A DNA stretch of 64,000 nt, from assembly GCA_965221855.1 (NCBI GenBank), contig CBDCSV010000006.1:620001-684000 (forward strand), in the 5' to 3' direction. The first letter of the stretch is position 1. Every line of letters starts with the position of its first letter. This DNA is from JAJDXO01 sp965221855. GTDB lineage: Bacteria; Pseudomonadota; Alphaproteobacteria; Rhodospirillales; UBA2165. Positions 43,941 to 53,490 of this stretch are shown piece by piece. Under the pieces are notes generated by a model, which searched no databases, was not told the origin of the DNA, and saw nothing but the letters and a program-made list of their open reading frames with translations. The translations under genes were made by a program, and so were the position numbers.

Positions 43941-44333
43941 TCAACCGGCGGGCGCGGGCGTCTCGCCCAGCATGAAGCCCTTGGCGGCCTTGCCGGTGAC
44001 GCCGGGTCCCTTGGTGAACATGAGCACCAGATTGTCGGGTCCGGGAACATCGACGCCGTGCACGACGCCCGCCGGGACGAAGACGATGCTGCTCCGTTTC
44101 ACCGGAATGTCGTCCTGGTCCTCGAAGGTAATCCAACCGGAGCCGTCGATGACGTAGAAGATTTCGTCCTGCATGGGGTGCTGGTGGAGCACGGTGGACT
44201 GGCCGGGGAGGTAACAGACGATTTCACAAACCGCGCCCTTCGACTGGAGCACCTTCTTGCGAACCTGCTTGTCGCCGTTGAACTCGATCATGTCCGAGAT
44301 TTCGTGACGTTCGATGGTTTCAGCGAGTGCCAT
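43941..44333 (-). CDS. Single-domain cupin protein
   Basis: The 130 residues form one cupin beta barrel. Motif 1 is seen as PGQSTVLHQHPMQDEIFYVIDGSGWITF, with metal ligands His, His and Glu, and motif 2 as FVPAGVVHGVDVPG with the last His. The metal site is therefore complete. Small cupins in ring-cleavage operons can be dioxygenases, isomerases or sensors, and this one cannot be placed further. Its start overlaps the end of the isochorismatase-family gene by 14 bases. It precedes the receptor gene by 129 bases. Confidence 0.85.
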   Translation of the reverse strand: MALAETIERHEISDMIEFNGDKQVRKKVLQSKGAVCEIVCYLPGQSTVLHQHPMQDEIFYVIDGSGWITFEDQDDIPVKRSSIVFVPAGVVHGVDVPGPDNLVLMFTKGPGVTGKAAKGFMLGETPAPAG

Positions 44334-44979
44334 TCCGGTTCTCCAATGCGGCCTGAATGTCGGATGCCGGCGAGACCTTGCCCAGCAGCGCCCGGGTATT
44401 CCGCAGGGTCGCTTCGTGCAGGGCCGGGGTATGGGAGGCGACGCAGTCCTCGGCGACGACCACGTGGAAGCCCCGGTTATAGGCTTCGCGCAGCGTGGCC
44501 TCGACGCAGACGTTGGTCTGGACGCCGGCGAATATCAAGGTCTCGATGCCCCGGGACCGGAGGTGCGCCTCGAAGTCCGGGTTGGTGAACGCCGAATAGC
44601 TGTGCTTGACGAATTGGGGCTCGCCGCTTGCCGGCCGGACCCCGAAGGGCTCATGGCCTTGGGTCCCCGGAACGCAGCAGCTCCGCTCGATCCCCGCCTC
44701 CCGCTTCCGCCGGAGGAACGTCGGCGGCACCAGCGCATCGTCGTAGTTGGCGTAGATCCACAGCACCTCCATGCCGCCCGCCCGGGCGCCATCGATGAGG
44801 CCCTGCAATGCCGGAACGATGGCCCGGCACGGCGCCGGGTCCAGGCCCAGGCCGGCCACGAAGCCGTCGGCGGCGCAGAAATCCACCTGCATGTCGACCA
44901 CCGCCAGCGCCGCCCGGGTCTCGGAGAGAAGCCCGAGCACCGGGTTGCCGGAGGCCGAATCCCGCACCTTCGCGTCCAT
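44320..44979 (-). CDS. Isochorismatase-family cysteine hydrolase
   Basis: The start at ATG 44979 overlaps the stop of the LigB-like gene (ATGA), giving 219 residues. The catalytic triad of amide-hydrolysing members is present: D29 in VVDMQVDFC, K125 in FVKHSYSAF and C158 in AGVQTNVCVEATLREA. This group includes nicotinamidase, N-carbamoylsarcosine amidase, maleamate amidohydrolase and ureidoacrylate hydrolase. Beside a ring-opening dioxygenase, hydrolysis of an amide or carbamoyl group on a ring-cleavage product, as maleamate amidohydrolase does in nicotinate breakdown, is the most natural guess. It is an inference only. Confidence 0.88.
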   Translation of the reverse strand: MDAKVRDSASGNPVLGLLSETRAALAVVDMQVDFCAADGFVAGLGLDPAPCRAIVPALQGLIDGARAGGMEVLWIYANYDDALVPPTFLRRKREAGIERSCCVPGTQGHEPFGVRPASGEPQFVKHSYSAFTNPDFEAHLRSRGIETLIFAGVQTNVCVEATLREAYNRGFHVVVAEDCVASHTPALHEATLRNTRALLGKVSPASDIQAALENRNGTR

Positions 44980-45824
44980 CAGTGAATGGTGTCCCACACG
45001 GTGCCGCCGATGCCGCAGCGCATTTCGGCGGAGGGAACGTAGAAGATGGACCGGGCCCTGGTCCCGCCGGCCGCCGCCATGGCGACCATCCAGGCCAGCA
45101 GTTCCGTGGTGCCGCCGCCGCCGGCCGCGTTCATTTTTTCCACCGTCGCCTCGCGGCACACCTTGCCGAGATCGCCCTCTTCGAGCAGCGCCATGAACCA
45201 GCGGTCGAAATCCTCGTCGAGGGTGAAGTAGCGGGGGCCGCCCGGCTCGTGGGACAGGCCGCCGGTCCCCATGACCGCAACCCGCATGCCGTCCGGCAGG
45301 TCGTCGCGGATCGTCCTGGCGATCACCTCGCCCGCGCGGACGCTGATTTCCGGGGTCGGCACCGGCGGGCTGATGCAGTTCATGTGGATCGGCACCAGCG
45401 GCACCGAGTAGTCGGGCGTCAGGTAGTAGAGCGGCACCGAAAAATTGTCGTCGAACAGCAGGTCGTCCCGGCTGTCGAGGCTCAGGCCGGCCGCCTCCCC
45501 CGCCTTCACCAGGGCCTGCGCCACATCGGGATGCCCGTCGACCTCGTAGCCGTCGAGCGCCAGCCAGGACTTGAAGAACTCGGCCGGGCCCCGCCAGCGG
45601 GCCGCCGTGCCGACGCAAAAATCGGGCGGGTCGTGGAGCGGCTGGTTGAGCATGTGGTCGTTGGCCACGCCGACGATCACGTCGGGCCTGGAGGCCTGGA
45701 GATGTTCCCGCATCCTCGCGTAGCCGCCGACGATCTCGGCCTGCTCGTCGTCGGGGGCCGAGCCGAGCCAGCCGGTGCATCCGGGCGCGTGGGCCAGCGC
45801 GATGACCGATACGATTTCCGCCAT
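44979..45824 (-). CDS. Extradiol ring-cleavage dioxygenase, LigB-type catalytic subunit
   Basis: The 281-residue protein belongs to the class III (non-heme Fe(II)) extradiol dioxygenases, related to the beta subunit of protocatechuate 4,5-dioxygenase. Fe ligands H12 (IALAHAPG) and H57 (VANDHML) and the acid-base H192 (GGLSHEPGG) are visible, and the segment YSVPLVPIHMNC is characteristic. The substrate would be a catechol-like or dihydroxylated heteroaromatic compound. It lies between the LigA-like gene (11-base gap) and the amidase-like gene, so the substrate may contain nitrogen. Confidence 0.9.
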   Translation of the reverse strand: MAEIVSVIALAHAPGCTGWLGSAPDDEQAEIVGGYARMREHLQASRPDVIVGVANDHMLNQPLHDPPDFCVGTAARWRGPAEFFKSWLALDGYEVDGHPDVAQALVKAGEAAGLSLDSRDDLLFDDNFSVPLYYLTPDYSVPLVPIHMNCISPPVPTPEISVRAGEVIARTIRDDLPDGMRVAVMGTGGLSHEPGGPRYFTLDEDFDRWFMALLEEGDLGKVCREATVEKMNAAGGGGTTELLAWMVAMAAAGGTRARSIFYVPSAEMRCGIGGTVWDTIH

Positions 45825-45835
45825 CTCTTCCTCCT

Positions 45836-46153
45836 CTACGACCGCTTCCTGTGTTCGACGATCCGGTCGCCGAAGGACTTCCTGTAGGCCTGGGCGGCGT
45901 CGCTCTTGCTGTCGTTGTCGGCCGAGCCGTGCACCAGGCGGGTCACCTGGGGCAGGAAATAGGAATGCACCCCCATCTCGCCCAGCGCCACCACGTCGAC
46001 GGCGCGCCAGGCGGCCCGCTCGGCGTCGCTCAATCCATACTGTTCCATGACGTCTTCCATGCGGTCGGCGAAGCCGGTGTAGAGCGCCGGGTCGCGCCGG
46101 ATCTCGAAAATCAGCCTGTTCGATGGAAGATCGGGATCATATTCGTTTGCCAT
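45836..46153 (-). CDS. LigA-like small subunit of an extradiol dioxygenase
   Basis: From ATG 46153 (MANEYDPDLPSNRLIFEIRRD), behind GGGGAGG, the protein has 105 residues. It has the all-helical LigA domain: DPALYTGFADRMEDVMEQYGLSDAERAAWRAVDVVALGEMGVHSYFLPQVTRLV. LigA-type subunits cap the active site of the LigB-type partner. It is the first gene of operon 3, and its leader is the duplicated sequence at 46299-46639. Confidence 0.88.
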   Translation of the reverse strand: MANEYDPDLPSNRLIFEIRRDPALYTGFADRMEDVMEQYGLSDAERAAWRAVDVVALGEMGVHSYFLPQVTRLVHGSADNDSKSDAAQAYRKSFGDRIVEHRKRS

Positions 46154-46298
46154 ATGGCCAGCCTCCCCTACCAGCTTCCCCTGCCAGTTTGGCACAGACC
46201 TCGCCCGAATAAAATCCATACGGCATCGCCGAAATTGACGATGGTTTGTGGACGACGAACCTGGTCGAGGCCCGCGCCCGGCGATGGATGAACCGGCC

Positions 46299-46639
46299 GC
46301 GAGCCATGCATTTTCTGCATAGCGGCAAGGTGTTGAAATTCCATGATTTATAAATATGTTCCAACTGGGCCGTTTTCGCTGCAATAGTCATTCATGGACA
46401 TTAATAGTCATTTAGTGTCACCCGTTCGGGAGGTAACGCACCAAGAAGGTCGTACAAAAACGCATAGCTCGCCCCTTATACGCAAAACGCCACCCTACGC
46501 CTTCGGCTTCGGATGGCAGGCCGCCCCGGCCTGACGACCGAAGGCGCTTAGGCGTAGGAGTGTCTCCCGAAGCTCCGCAGGAGCGAAGGGAGACTGGTGC
46601 GATTCGGATAGACCGGCGGCAGTGATCTATTCATTTAGC
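46299..46639 (-). repeat. Duplicated promoter-region element, copy 2
   Basis: This 341-base copy matches 34481-34862 over its whole length with scattered substitutions and a missing GC-rich palindrome. The operator-like repeats, the ATTTATAAAT palindrome, the sequence around the run GTCACCCGTTCGGGAGG and the hairpin (46562-46594) are all kept. It lies 146 bases upstream of the LigA-like start. Weaker similarity continues to about 46672. The stretch 46640-46906 holds a second dispersed repeat and the promoter area of the next plus-strand gene. Confidence 0.85.
46383..46411 (-). promoter_or_regulatory. Paired AATAGTCAT direct repeats, candidate AraC-type operator (operon 3)
   Basis: AATAGTCAT is found at 46383-46391 and 46403-46411, with the same 20-base period as upstream of operon 1. 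It lies about 230 bases upstream of the LigA-like start. Conservation of both the sequence and the exact spacing between the two loci is what makes it a candidate operator. Confidence 0.5.
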
Positions 46640-46681
46640 TCAGGCGCGCGTGGCGGCAAGGGCGGAGTTGCCGTTCGTCCC

Positions 46682-46769
46682 CTCTCCCCCCTTCTTTCCA
46701 GCCTTCGTAGCCGAAGGCTACTTCGGCGGAGTAGGCCAGGGGGAGAGGGTCAGGGTGAGAGGGGGGGGG
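46682..46769. repeat. Dispersed CCCTCTCCCCC / GGGGGAGAGGG intergenic repeat with a 9-G run
   Basis: The sequence opens with CCCTCTCCCCCC and closes with GGGGGAGAGGGTCAGGGTGAGAG and nine G. A nested hairpin GTAGCC-GAA-GGCTAC is in the middle. The closing part is the inverted form of CCCTCACCCTGACCCTCTCCCCC at 47203-47226 next to rpoD. It looks like a mobile or amplifying intergenic palindrome of the kind common in this class. Confidence 0.55.
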
Positions 46770-46906
46770 CGGCCGTCAGAAGGACAGTCCGCCAAGCCGG
46801 CTCTCTCTTGGGGGGCGCCGCTTTGTTGTTGGGTCGCCACTCAACCATTTCGAAATCGGTCCGGCGGCTATACTATTCAAGAATAACATCCTATCTTTTC
46901 GCCTCG

Positions 46907-47176
46907 ATGCCCGACCAAAGCCCCAGCGCCGGCCAGCCGGACCTTTTCGGCCCCGACCGAACACCCGCCTACCGGCCCGACCCGGACAAGGTGCGGGCGC
47001 GCCTGCACCTGATTCTATCGGAGGCCAAGTCGGCCGAGGCCCTGCCCTGGGACCGCGACCGGCTGTCCCTCTACCGGACCATCTTTCCCCGGATGACCCG
47101 ATGGCTTCCCGACGACGAAGCGGCGCAGCTCCGGTTCGAATTTGAAGAAGCGTTGGAGCGGCTGGAAGCGGCCTGA
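46907..47176 (+). CDS. Conserved small hypothetical protein
   Basis: I chose ATG 46907 (MPDQSPSAGQPDLFGPDRTPAY), giving 89 residues. The core VRARLHLILSEAKSAEALPWDRDRLSLYRTIFPRMTRWLPDDEAAQLRFEFEEAL looks like a small helical family found in alphaproteobacteria without known function. A TATACT -10-like box lies at 46869-46874. The gene converges on rpoD, with a perfect 11-pair hairpin between them. It has no membrane segment or signal peptide. Confidence 0.7.
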   Translation: MPDQSPSAGQPDLFGPDRTPAYRPDPDKVRARLHLILSEAKSAEALPWDRDRLSLYRTIFPRMTRWLPDDEAAQLRFEFEEALERLEAA

Positions 47177-47215
47177 TTCGGCCTGATCCGAACCGGGCGC
47201 ACCCCCTCACCCTGA

Positions 47216-47244
47216 CCCTCTCCCCCTGAAGAAGGGGGAGAGGG
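47216..47244. terminator. Perfect hairpin between the small conserved gene and rpoD
   Basis: CCCTCTCCCCC and GGGGGAGAGGG form an 11-pair perfect stem with loop TGAAGAA, placed between the convergent ends at 47176 and 47263. It lacks a T tract on either strand, so it may act with Rho or be only a repeat. It shares its arms with the repeat at 46682-46769. Confidence 0.5.
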
Positions 47245-47262
47245 AACGCACGAAGCAATCGA

Positions 47263-49278
<2,016 letters not shown>

Positions 49279-49383
49279 GACTTCCCCGCTTGCTTACCTG
49301 TGCTCCCGCCCCGGGTTACCCGGAGCGCGTTCCCCCGCCGGTCCCGCGGGTCCGGCCCTAGATGAATGACGATACCGCTGGAA

Positions 49384-51243
49384 CTATGCCGCCGTGCCGG
49401 AACCCCTTTCAACCGGACCGGCGTCCAACTGGTCGGATTCCTGGACCTGCTGCTGCTTCTTCAATTCCACGAGGCGCCGGAAGTCCGCGTCATTCGGCTC
49501 TTTGCCAAGACGTTCTTCCACTGCCTTGATCTCGGCCAGCAGCCGATCCCGCTGGTAAAGCCTGAGCACTTGGTCCCAGCCTCTACGGGCAATGTCCAAT
49601 GGTTCGTCCGGCCGGGCGAATGTCGCGTGGTCCAATACCTGTCGGCTCAAAAGGCCGCCCAATAGCGTCGAAAACCCGGTTTGACATAAGTGGTCATGCA
49701 GACCCTGAAAATCAAGGTCGGACCGCTGTTCGAGGGTCTTTAAGACCTCTTGGCGCAGTTTGTCAAGTTCCGGGCTGGTGAAGTCGAGGATTCCCAACCG
49801 TTCGCCGATGGCGTCCATCATCTCCGGATGGGTGATCAAGACCACCAGGAGAATGCGTTCGCGCAGGGAAATCCGGTCGATTTTGGCGCTCGCGCCCGCC
49901 GCTTCGTCGATCTGCACCGATTTCGACGGGGTTTTCGTCCCGCCGGCCGCCCCGCCGGCCCGGGATTTGCGCATTTCCCGCCACAAACGGTCCTTGAACG
50001 TACTGAGATAGTGCCCGCGCACCGTCTCGTCGGCGATCTTGAACGCCTGGTCCTTGAGCTTTTTCTCGATCCACGCCCGGTCGTCCGGGTCGTTCAACGG
50101 CTTGCCGGCCCGTTCCATGCGCCAGATGACCTCCGACAAGGGCACCGCCCCGTTCAGCAGGTCTCCCATGGCCTCCGGGCCCCGGGTCCGGATCAGGCTG
50201 TCCGGGTCCTGGCCGGCGGGCAGGAAGGCGAACCGCAACGTGTGTCCGGCGTTGAGGATGGGCAACGCCCGCTCCGCCGCCCGGGACGCCGCCCGCTCGC
50301 CCGCATTGTCGCCGTCGAAACACAGGATGGGCTCGCGGGAGAACCGCCAGACCAGCCTGATCTGGTCCTCGGTGAGCGCGGTGCCGAGGGGCGCGACGGC
50401 GGTCCGGAACCCGGCCTGCTGCAGGGCCAGCACGTCGGTGTAGCCTTCGACGATGACGAGGGGGTAGTCCTGGGCATGCTCCCGGGCCTGATAGAGGCCG
50501 TAGAGCAACCGGCCCTTCTGAAACACCGGGGTCTCGGGCGAGTTCAGATATTTGGGCGCGTTGGAGCCGGGGTCGGCATCGAGGATGCGCCCGCCGAAGG
50601 CGGTCACCCGGCCGCGGCCGTCCAGTATAGGGAACATCACCCGGCCCCGGAACCGGTCGTATGGCGCGCGGTCCTGGTCTTCCGGCTGCACCACCAGCCC
50701 GGCTTCCAGGAGCTTCCCGTCGGGCGTCCCGTCCTTGGTCAGCGCCGCCTTCAGGGCGCCCCGCCCGTCGGGGGCGAAGCCCAGCCGGTAGGTCTTGATG
50801 GTCTCCTCGGTCAGGCCCCGCTCCAGCAGGTATTGCAGCGCCCGCTTGCCCCCGGGCATGCGGAGCTGCTTCTCGAAGTACAGGGCGGCGGCCTCCAGCA
50901 CGCCGTACAGGCCCTTGGCGCGCTCGCTCCGGGCCCGTTCCTCCGGCGAATCCTGGGGCACCTCCATGCCGGCTTCCGCCGCCAGCCGCTCGACCGCTTC
51001 CGGGAACGACAGGTTCTCGGTCTCCATGACGAAGTCGAAGACGCTGCCGTGGGCCCCGCAGCCGAAGCAGTGGTAGAAGCCCTTCTCCTCGTTGACCGTG
51101 AAGGACGGCGTCTTTTCGTTGTGGAACGGGCACAGGCCCGAATGCTCGCGGCCCGCGCGCTTCAGGGCGACGCGCTTGCCGATCACCGAGACCAGGCCGA
51201 CCCGCGCCCTGAGCTCGTCCAGGAATTGAGGAGAAAACGCCAT
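49384..51243 (-). CDS. dnaG: DNA primase DnaG
   Basis: The primase makes RNA primers at the replication fork. The 619 residues contain the CHC2 zinc domain (C38, H41, C59, C62 in LCPFHNEKTPSF and YHCFGCGAHG), the RNA polymerase core with the TOPRIM motif VIVEGYTDVLALQQAG, LCFDGDNAGERAA and LPAGQDPDSLI, and a C-terminal helicase-binding domain. It lies upstream of rpoD on the same strand. Between it and yqeY stand two accessory genes. Confidence 0.97.
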   Translation of the reverse strand: MAFSPQFLDELRARVGLVSVIGKRVALKRAGREHSGLCPFHNEKTPSFTVNEEKGFYHCFGCGAHGSVFDFVMETENLSFPEAVERLAAEAGMEVPQDSPEERARSERAKGLYGVLEAAALYFEKQLRMPGGKRALQYLLERGLTEETIKTYRLGFAPDGRGALKAALTKDGTPDGKLLEAGLVVQPEDQDRAPYDRFRGRVMFPILDGRGRVTAFGGRILDADPGSNAPKYLNSPETPVFQKGRLLYGLYQAREHAQDYPLVIVEGYTDVLALQQAGFRTAVAPLGTALTEDQIRLVWRFSREPILCFDGDNAGERAASRAAERALPILNAGHTLRFAFLPAGQDPDSLIRTRGPEAMGDLLNGAVPLSEVIWRMERAGKPLNDPDDRAWIEKKLKDQAFKIADETVRGHYLSTFKDRLWREMRKSRAGGAAGGTKTPSKSVQIDEAAGASAKIDRISLRERILLVVLITHPEMMDAIGERLGILDFTSPELDKLRQEVLKTLEQRSDLDFQGLHDHLCQTGFSTLLGGLLSRQVLDHATFARPDEPLDIARRGWDQVLRLYQRDRLLAEIKAVEERLGKEPNDADFRRLVELKKQQQVQESDQLDAGPVERGSGTAA

Positions 51244-51363
51244 GGCGGTTTTATAGCAGGCGCGATTTCCCGCGTACGCGCGAGTTACGAGTTATCCCCG
51301 TGTTCCTTGCGATTCACAGGGGGTGCGCCGGCAACTGGAAATTTGATTCTGCGCGAATCGCCT

Positions 51364-52179
51364 TCACTTACGTTCAATCGGCTTCGCGGAACCAACCAGG
51401 GTGAGGATTGCGCGGCGCAATCCGGGTTCCTGCTCGTGGAGCCGAACTAGCGTCTCACGTACCGCCGGATAATGGGGCGCGGCAAGAAGCAAGGTGCCAA
51501 AGGCGGCTTGCGGGAGCACGATCGCCATCACCGCCTCCTTTGAACCAGGCTCACCGCGATCCACCGCCTGTTTCAAGGCGCGCAATTCAGGCCCAATTTC
51601 CTGGGGGGGCTTCCAGCCCTCGAGTTTCCTAACAATTTTCTCAAGATACTTTTGGTTCCCACTGCCAAAGAAAGCACCCCAAATGATGTCCATGGCCGGA
51701 CCGCTTGAGATGGTCATGTCGCCGTAAGGATCAGCGCTCTTCGGCAGCACTTTTTGGATTACGGAATCCGGCAAGTTCAGTTGCGACAGAATGAATTCCG
51801 TTTCTGGATGTCCCGAGAGGCCAAGCGCGGTGATAAATATGTCGAAGCGCTCCAGGCTGCCCAGGGTGGCTATGCCAGAGCCGCTGATTGCCAACGATCC
51901 CGCGGAGGCTTCGCCAAAGACATGGGCGTAGTAAGCGACGAGAACTGCTCGTGCGTGTCGTCGCTTGGTTGCTCGCTCGCCCGCGATGAGCTTTTCAACA
52001 TCCAGAGTTTCCAGCAGCCTCAATGCCTTGTCTGCATCCGGGTCCAGGTGATACGCCTGTAGCTGCCGAGAGATCTCGGCATTTGACGGAAACAGCGCAA
52101 TGTTTCGGGTTTCTGCAGTGGCGGACTGAGACCCAACCAGCAGAACGAAGGTCAAGAAAACAAGGCGCACTCCAACCAT
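51364..52179 (-). CDS. Hypothetical exported protein inserted next to dnaG
   Basis: From ATG 52179 (MVGVRLVFLTFVLLVGSQSATAE) the protein has 271 residues with a clear signal peptide ending at ATA. The mature part is helical (DPDADKALRLLETLDVEKLIAGERATKRR, EIGPELRALKQAVDRGEPGSKEAVMAIVLPQAAFG) and may form tetratricopeptide-like helical pairs, but no family is recognised. It interrupts the usual yqeY-dnaG-rpoD order, so it is probably acquired. It has its own leader of about 100 bases upstream. Confidence 0.65.
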   Translation of the reverse strand: MVGVRLVFLTFVLLVGSQSATAETRNIALFPSNAEISRQLQAYHLDPDADKALRLLETLDVEKLIAGERATKRRHARAVLVAYYAHVFGEASAGSLAISGSGIATLGSLERFDIFITALGLSGHPETEFILSQLNLPDSVIQKVLPKSADPYGDMTISSGPAMDIIWGAFFGSGNQKYLEKIVRKLEGWKPPQEIGPELRALKQAVDRGEPGSKEAVMAIVLPQAAFGTLLLAAPHYPAVRETLVRLHEQEPGLRRAILTLVGSAKPIERK

Positions 52180-52270
52180 GCCAATCCACCATCGGATTTT
52201 CTGTGGTGATGAGGGTACGACAACCACGACGAACGGCCGAATGAATTAAAAATAGATTTCTAGTGCCGAG

Positions 52271-52305
52271 GCCTACCCCAGCTTCTCCTTGACGATGCCG
52301 CTAGC
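52271..52305 (-). repeat. Duplicated 3' end of yqeY (left attachment-like repeat)
   Basis: These 35 bases match 52787-52821, the true 3' end of yqeY, with only two differences. They repeat the last codons (ASGIVKEKLG) and the stop. Together the two copies frame the GNAT gene, as left by an insertion at the 3' end of a gene. Confidence 0.8.
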
Positions 52306-52308
52306 TGA

Positions 52309-52779
52309 CTAAATTGGTGCCGTCCACCACTCTGAAGCAATCGATAAATTGTATCCCTCCAGAAAGCGACGCTTCGGCTCATCGTGGTGGCCGCACACGA
52401 TGACAATCTGCGCCGCACCTCGATCCTTTAGCTCTGATTTCAAACGGTCCAGCAGCGCGCCCCCGACATCGGACCAGAGCCCAGGTATGCGAACAACGAA
52501 ATCGTCAATCTTGCAAGTCGGCCCACCGGGATCGTAGACGGCGGGTGCGGATGCCACGGTTCCAATCAGCATTCCCTCTAGCGCATTATCATTTTCATAA
52601 ACCAAGCAAATCGTCGAGGAATCATCCAGCAATGCGGCAAACCAGTCCCGTTGCCGTTCCTCCGAATCGGACGCCTTGCGCCAAAACACGGGTTGATGAG
52701 GTTCGTATTCGATCCGCCGCGTTTCCGCTAGTCGGACCATCTCTTCGAGATCTCCGGTGTCAGCGAATCGGGCGCTCAA
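52309..52779 (-). CDS. GNAT-family N-acetyltransferase
   Basis: The 156-residue protein has the GNAT fold with acetyl-CoA binding near LVYENDNALEGMLIGTVASAP, then a beta-strand KIDDFVVRIPGLWSDVGGALLDRLKSELKDRG in which the pyrophosphate-loop consensus (Q/R-x-x-G-x-G/A) is degenerate (LWSDVGGAL), and AQIVIVCGHHDEPKRRFLEGYNL. The substrate is unknown. It is transcribed in the same direction as yqeY, ends four bases before the duplicated yqeY 3' end and has a lower GC content than neighbours, so it was probably acquired with that duplication. Confidence 0.8.
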   Translation of the reverse strand: MSARFADTGDLEEMVRLAETRRIEYEPHQPVFWRKASDSEERQRDWFAALLDDSSTICLVYENDNALEGMLIGTVASAPAVYDPGGPTCKIDDFVVRIPGLWSDVGGALLDRLKSELKDRGAAQIVIVCGHHDEPKRRFLEGYNLSIASEWWTAPI

Positions 52780-52786
52780 GAGACTT

Positions 52787-52821
52787 GCCTACCCCAGTTT
52801 CTCCTTGACGATGCCGCTGGC
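52787..52821 (-). repeat. yqeY 3' end, right attachment-like repeat
   Basis: This is the genuine end of the yqeY gene and the second member of the 35-base direct repeat (33 of 35 identical to 52271-52305). The distance between the copies is 516 bases. Confidence 0.8.
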
Positions 52822-53244
52822 CTTGGCGAAGTCCATCCGGCCCGCGTATTTCTCCTTCAGCGCGCCCATCACCCGGCCCATCTCCTTGATGGAGCCGGCG
52901 CCCAATTCGTCGATGACGCCCTGGACGGCCCGGGCCATGTCCTCTTCGGAGAGCTGCGCGGGGAGGAACCGCTCGATGATGTCGATTTCCGCCTGCTCCT
53001 TCTCGGCCAGTTCGGTGCGGTTGCCGTCCCGGTAGAGCTGGATGGCTTCCCGGCGCTGCTTGATCATGCTCTGCAGCAGGCCGAGGATGGCGTCTTCGCC
53101 GATCCCCTCCTGGTTGCCCTTGGACCGGTCGGCGATGTCCCGGTCCTTGAGCGCCGCCAGGATCAGGCGGCAGGTCGAGGTCGCCACCTCGTCCTTCGAT
53201 TTCATGGAATCCTTGAGGGTGTCGCTGATCTGATCCCTGAGCAT
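52789..53244 (-). CDS. GatB/YqeY domain-containing protein
   Basis: The start at ATG 53244 (MLRDQISDTLKDSMKSKD) gives 151 residues, the usual YqeY length. Features are ATSTCRLILAALKDRDIADRSKGNQ, MIKQRREAIQLYRDGNRTELAEKEQAEIDIIERFLPAQLS and a C-terminal GRVMGALKEKYAGRMDFAKASGIVKEKLG. The domain is related to the tail of GatB, which binds tRNA in the amidotransferase, but free-standing YqeY has no settled role. In alphaproteobacteria it is often just upstream of dnaG, as here apart from the inserted genes, and divergent from carA. Confidence 0.93.
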   Translation of the reverse strand: MLRDQISDTLKDSMKSKDEVATSTCRLILAALKDRDIADRSKGNQEGIGEDAILGLLQSMIKQRREAIQLYRDGNRTELAEKEQAEIDIIERFLPAQLSEEDMARAVQGVIDELGAGSIKEMGRVMGALKEKYAGRMDFAKASGIVKEKLG

Positions 53245-53490
53245 GGGGGCCGACTTCTCGCCGTTGCGGAAGGGCGAGACACTAGCCAAAAAGCGGAACC
53301 GGAGTCAAATCACGCTCAAAATATAAGTAATTAATATTAAACGTTTTTTTCGGCGTTTTTTTCTTGACGCCAATGGCTTCAATGCTTTAGGCAACGCTTC
53401 CAGCCGTGATGTGACGGCGGGGGCGCCCAGTATCCCGTTTCCGGCAAGCCGGCGCCGGGCCCGGTCCGCCAGACCGCCCGATCCGCAGCC

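Noticed and set aside
53364..53392. carA promoter TTGACG-17-TTAGGC
   Set aside because: The -35 box is good but the -10 hexamer is poor, and nearby AT-rich T-runs give several equal alternatives.
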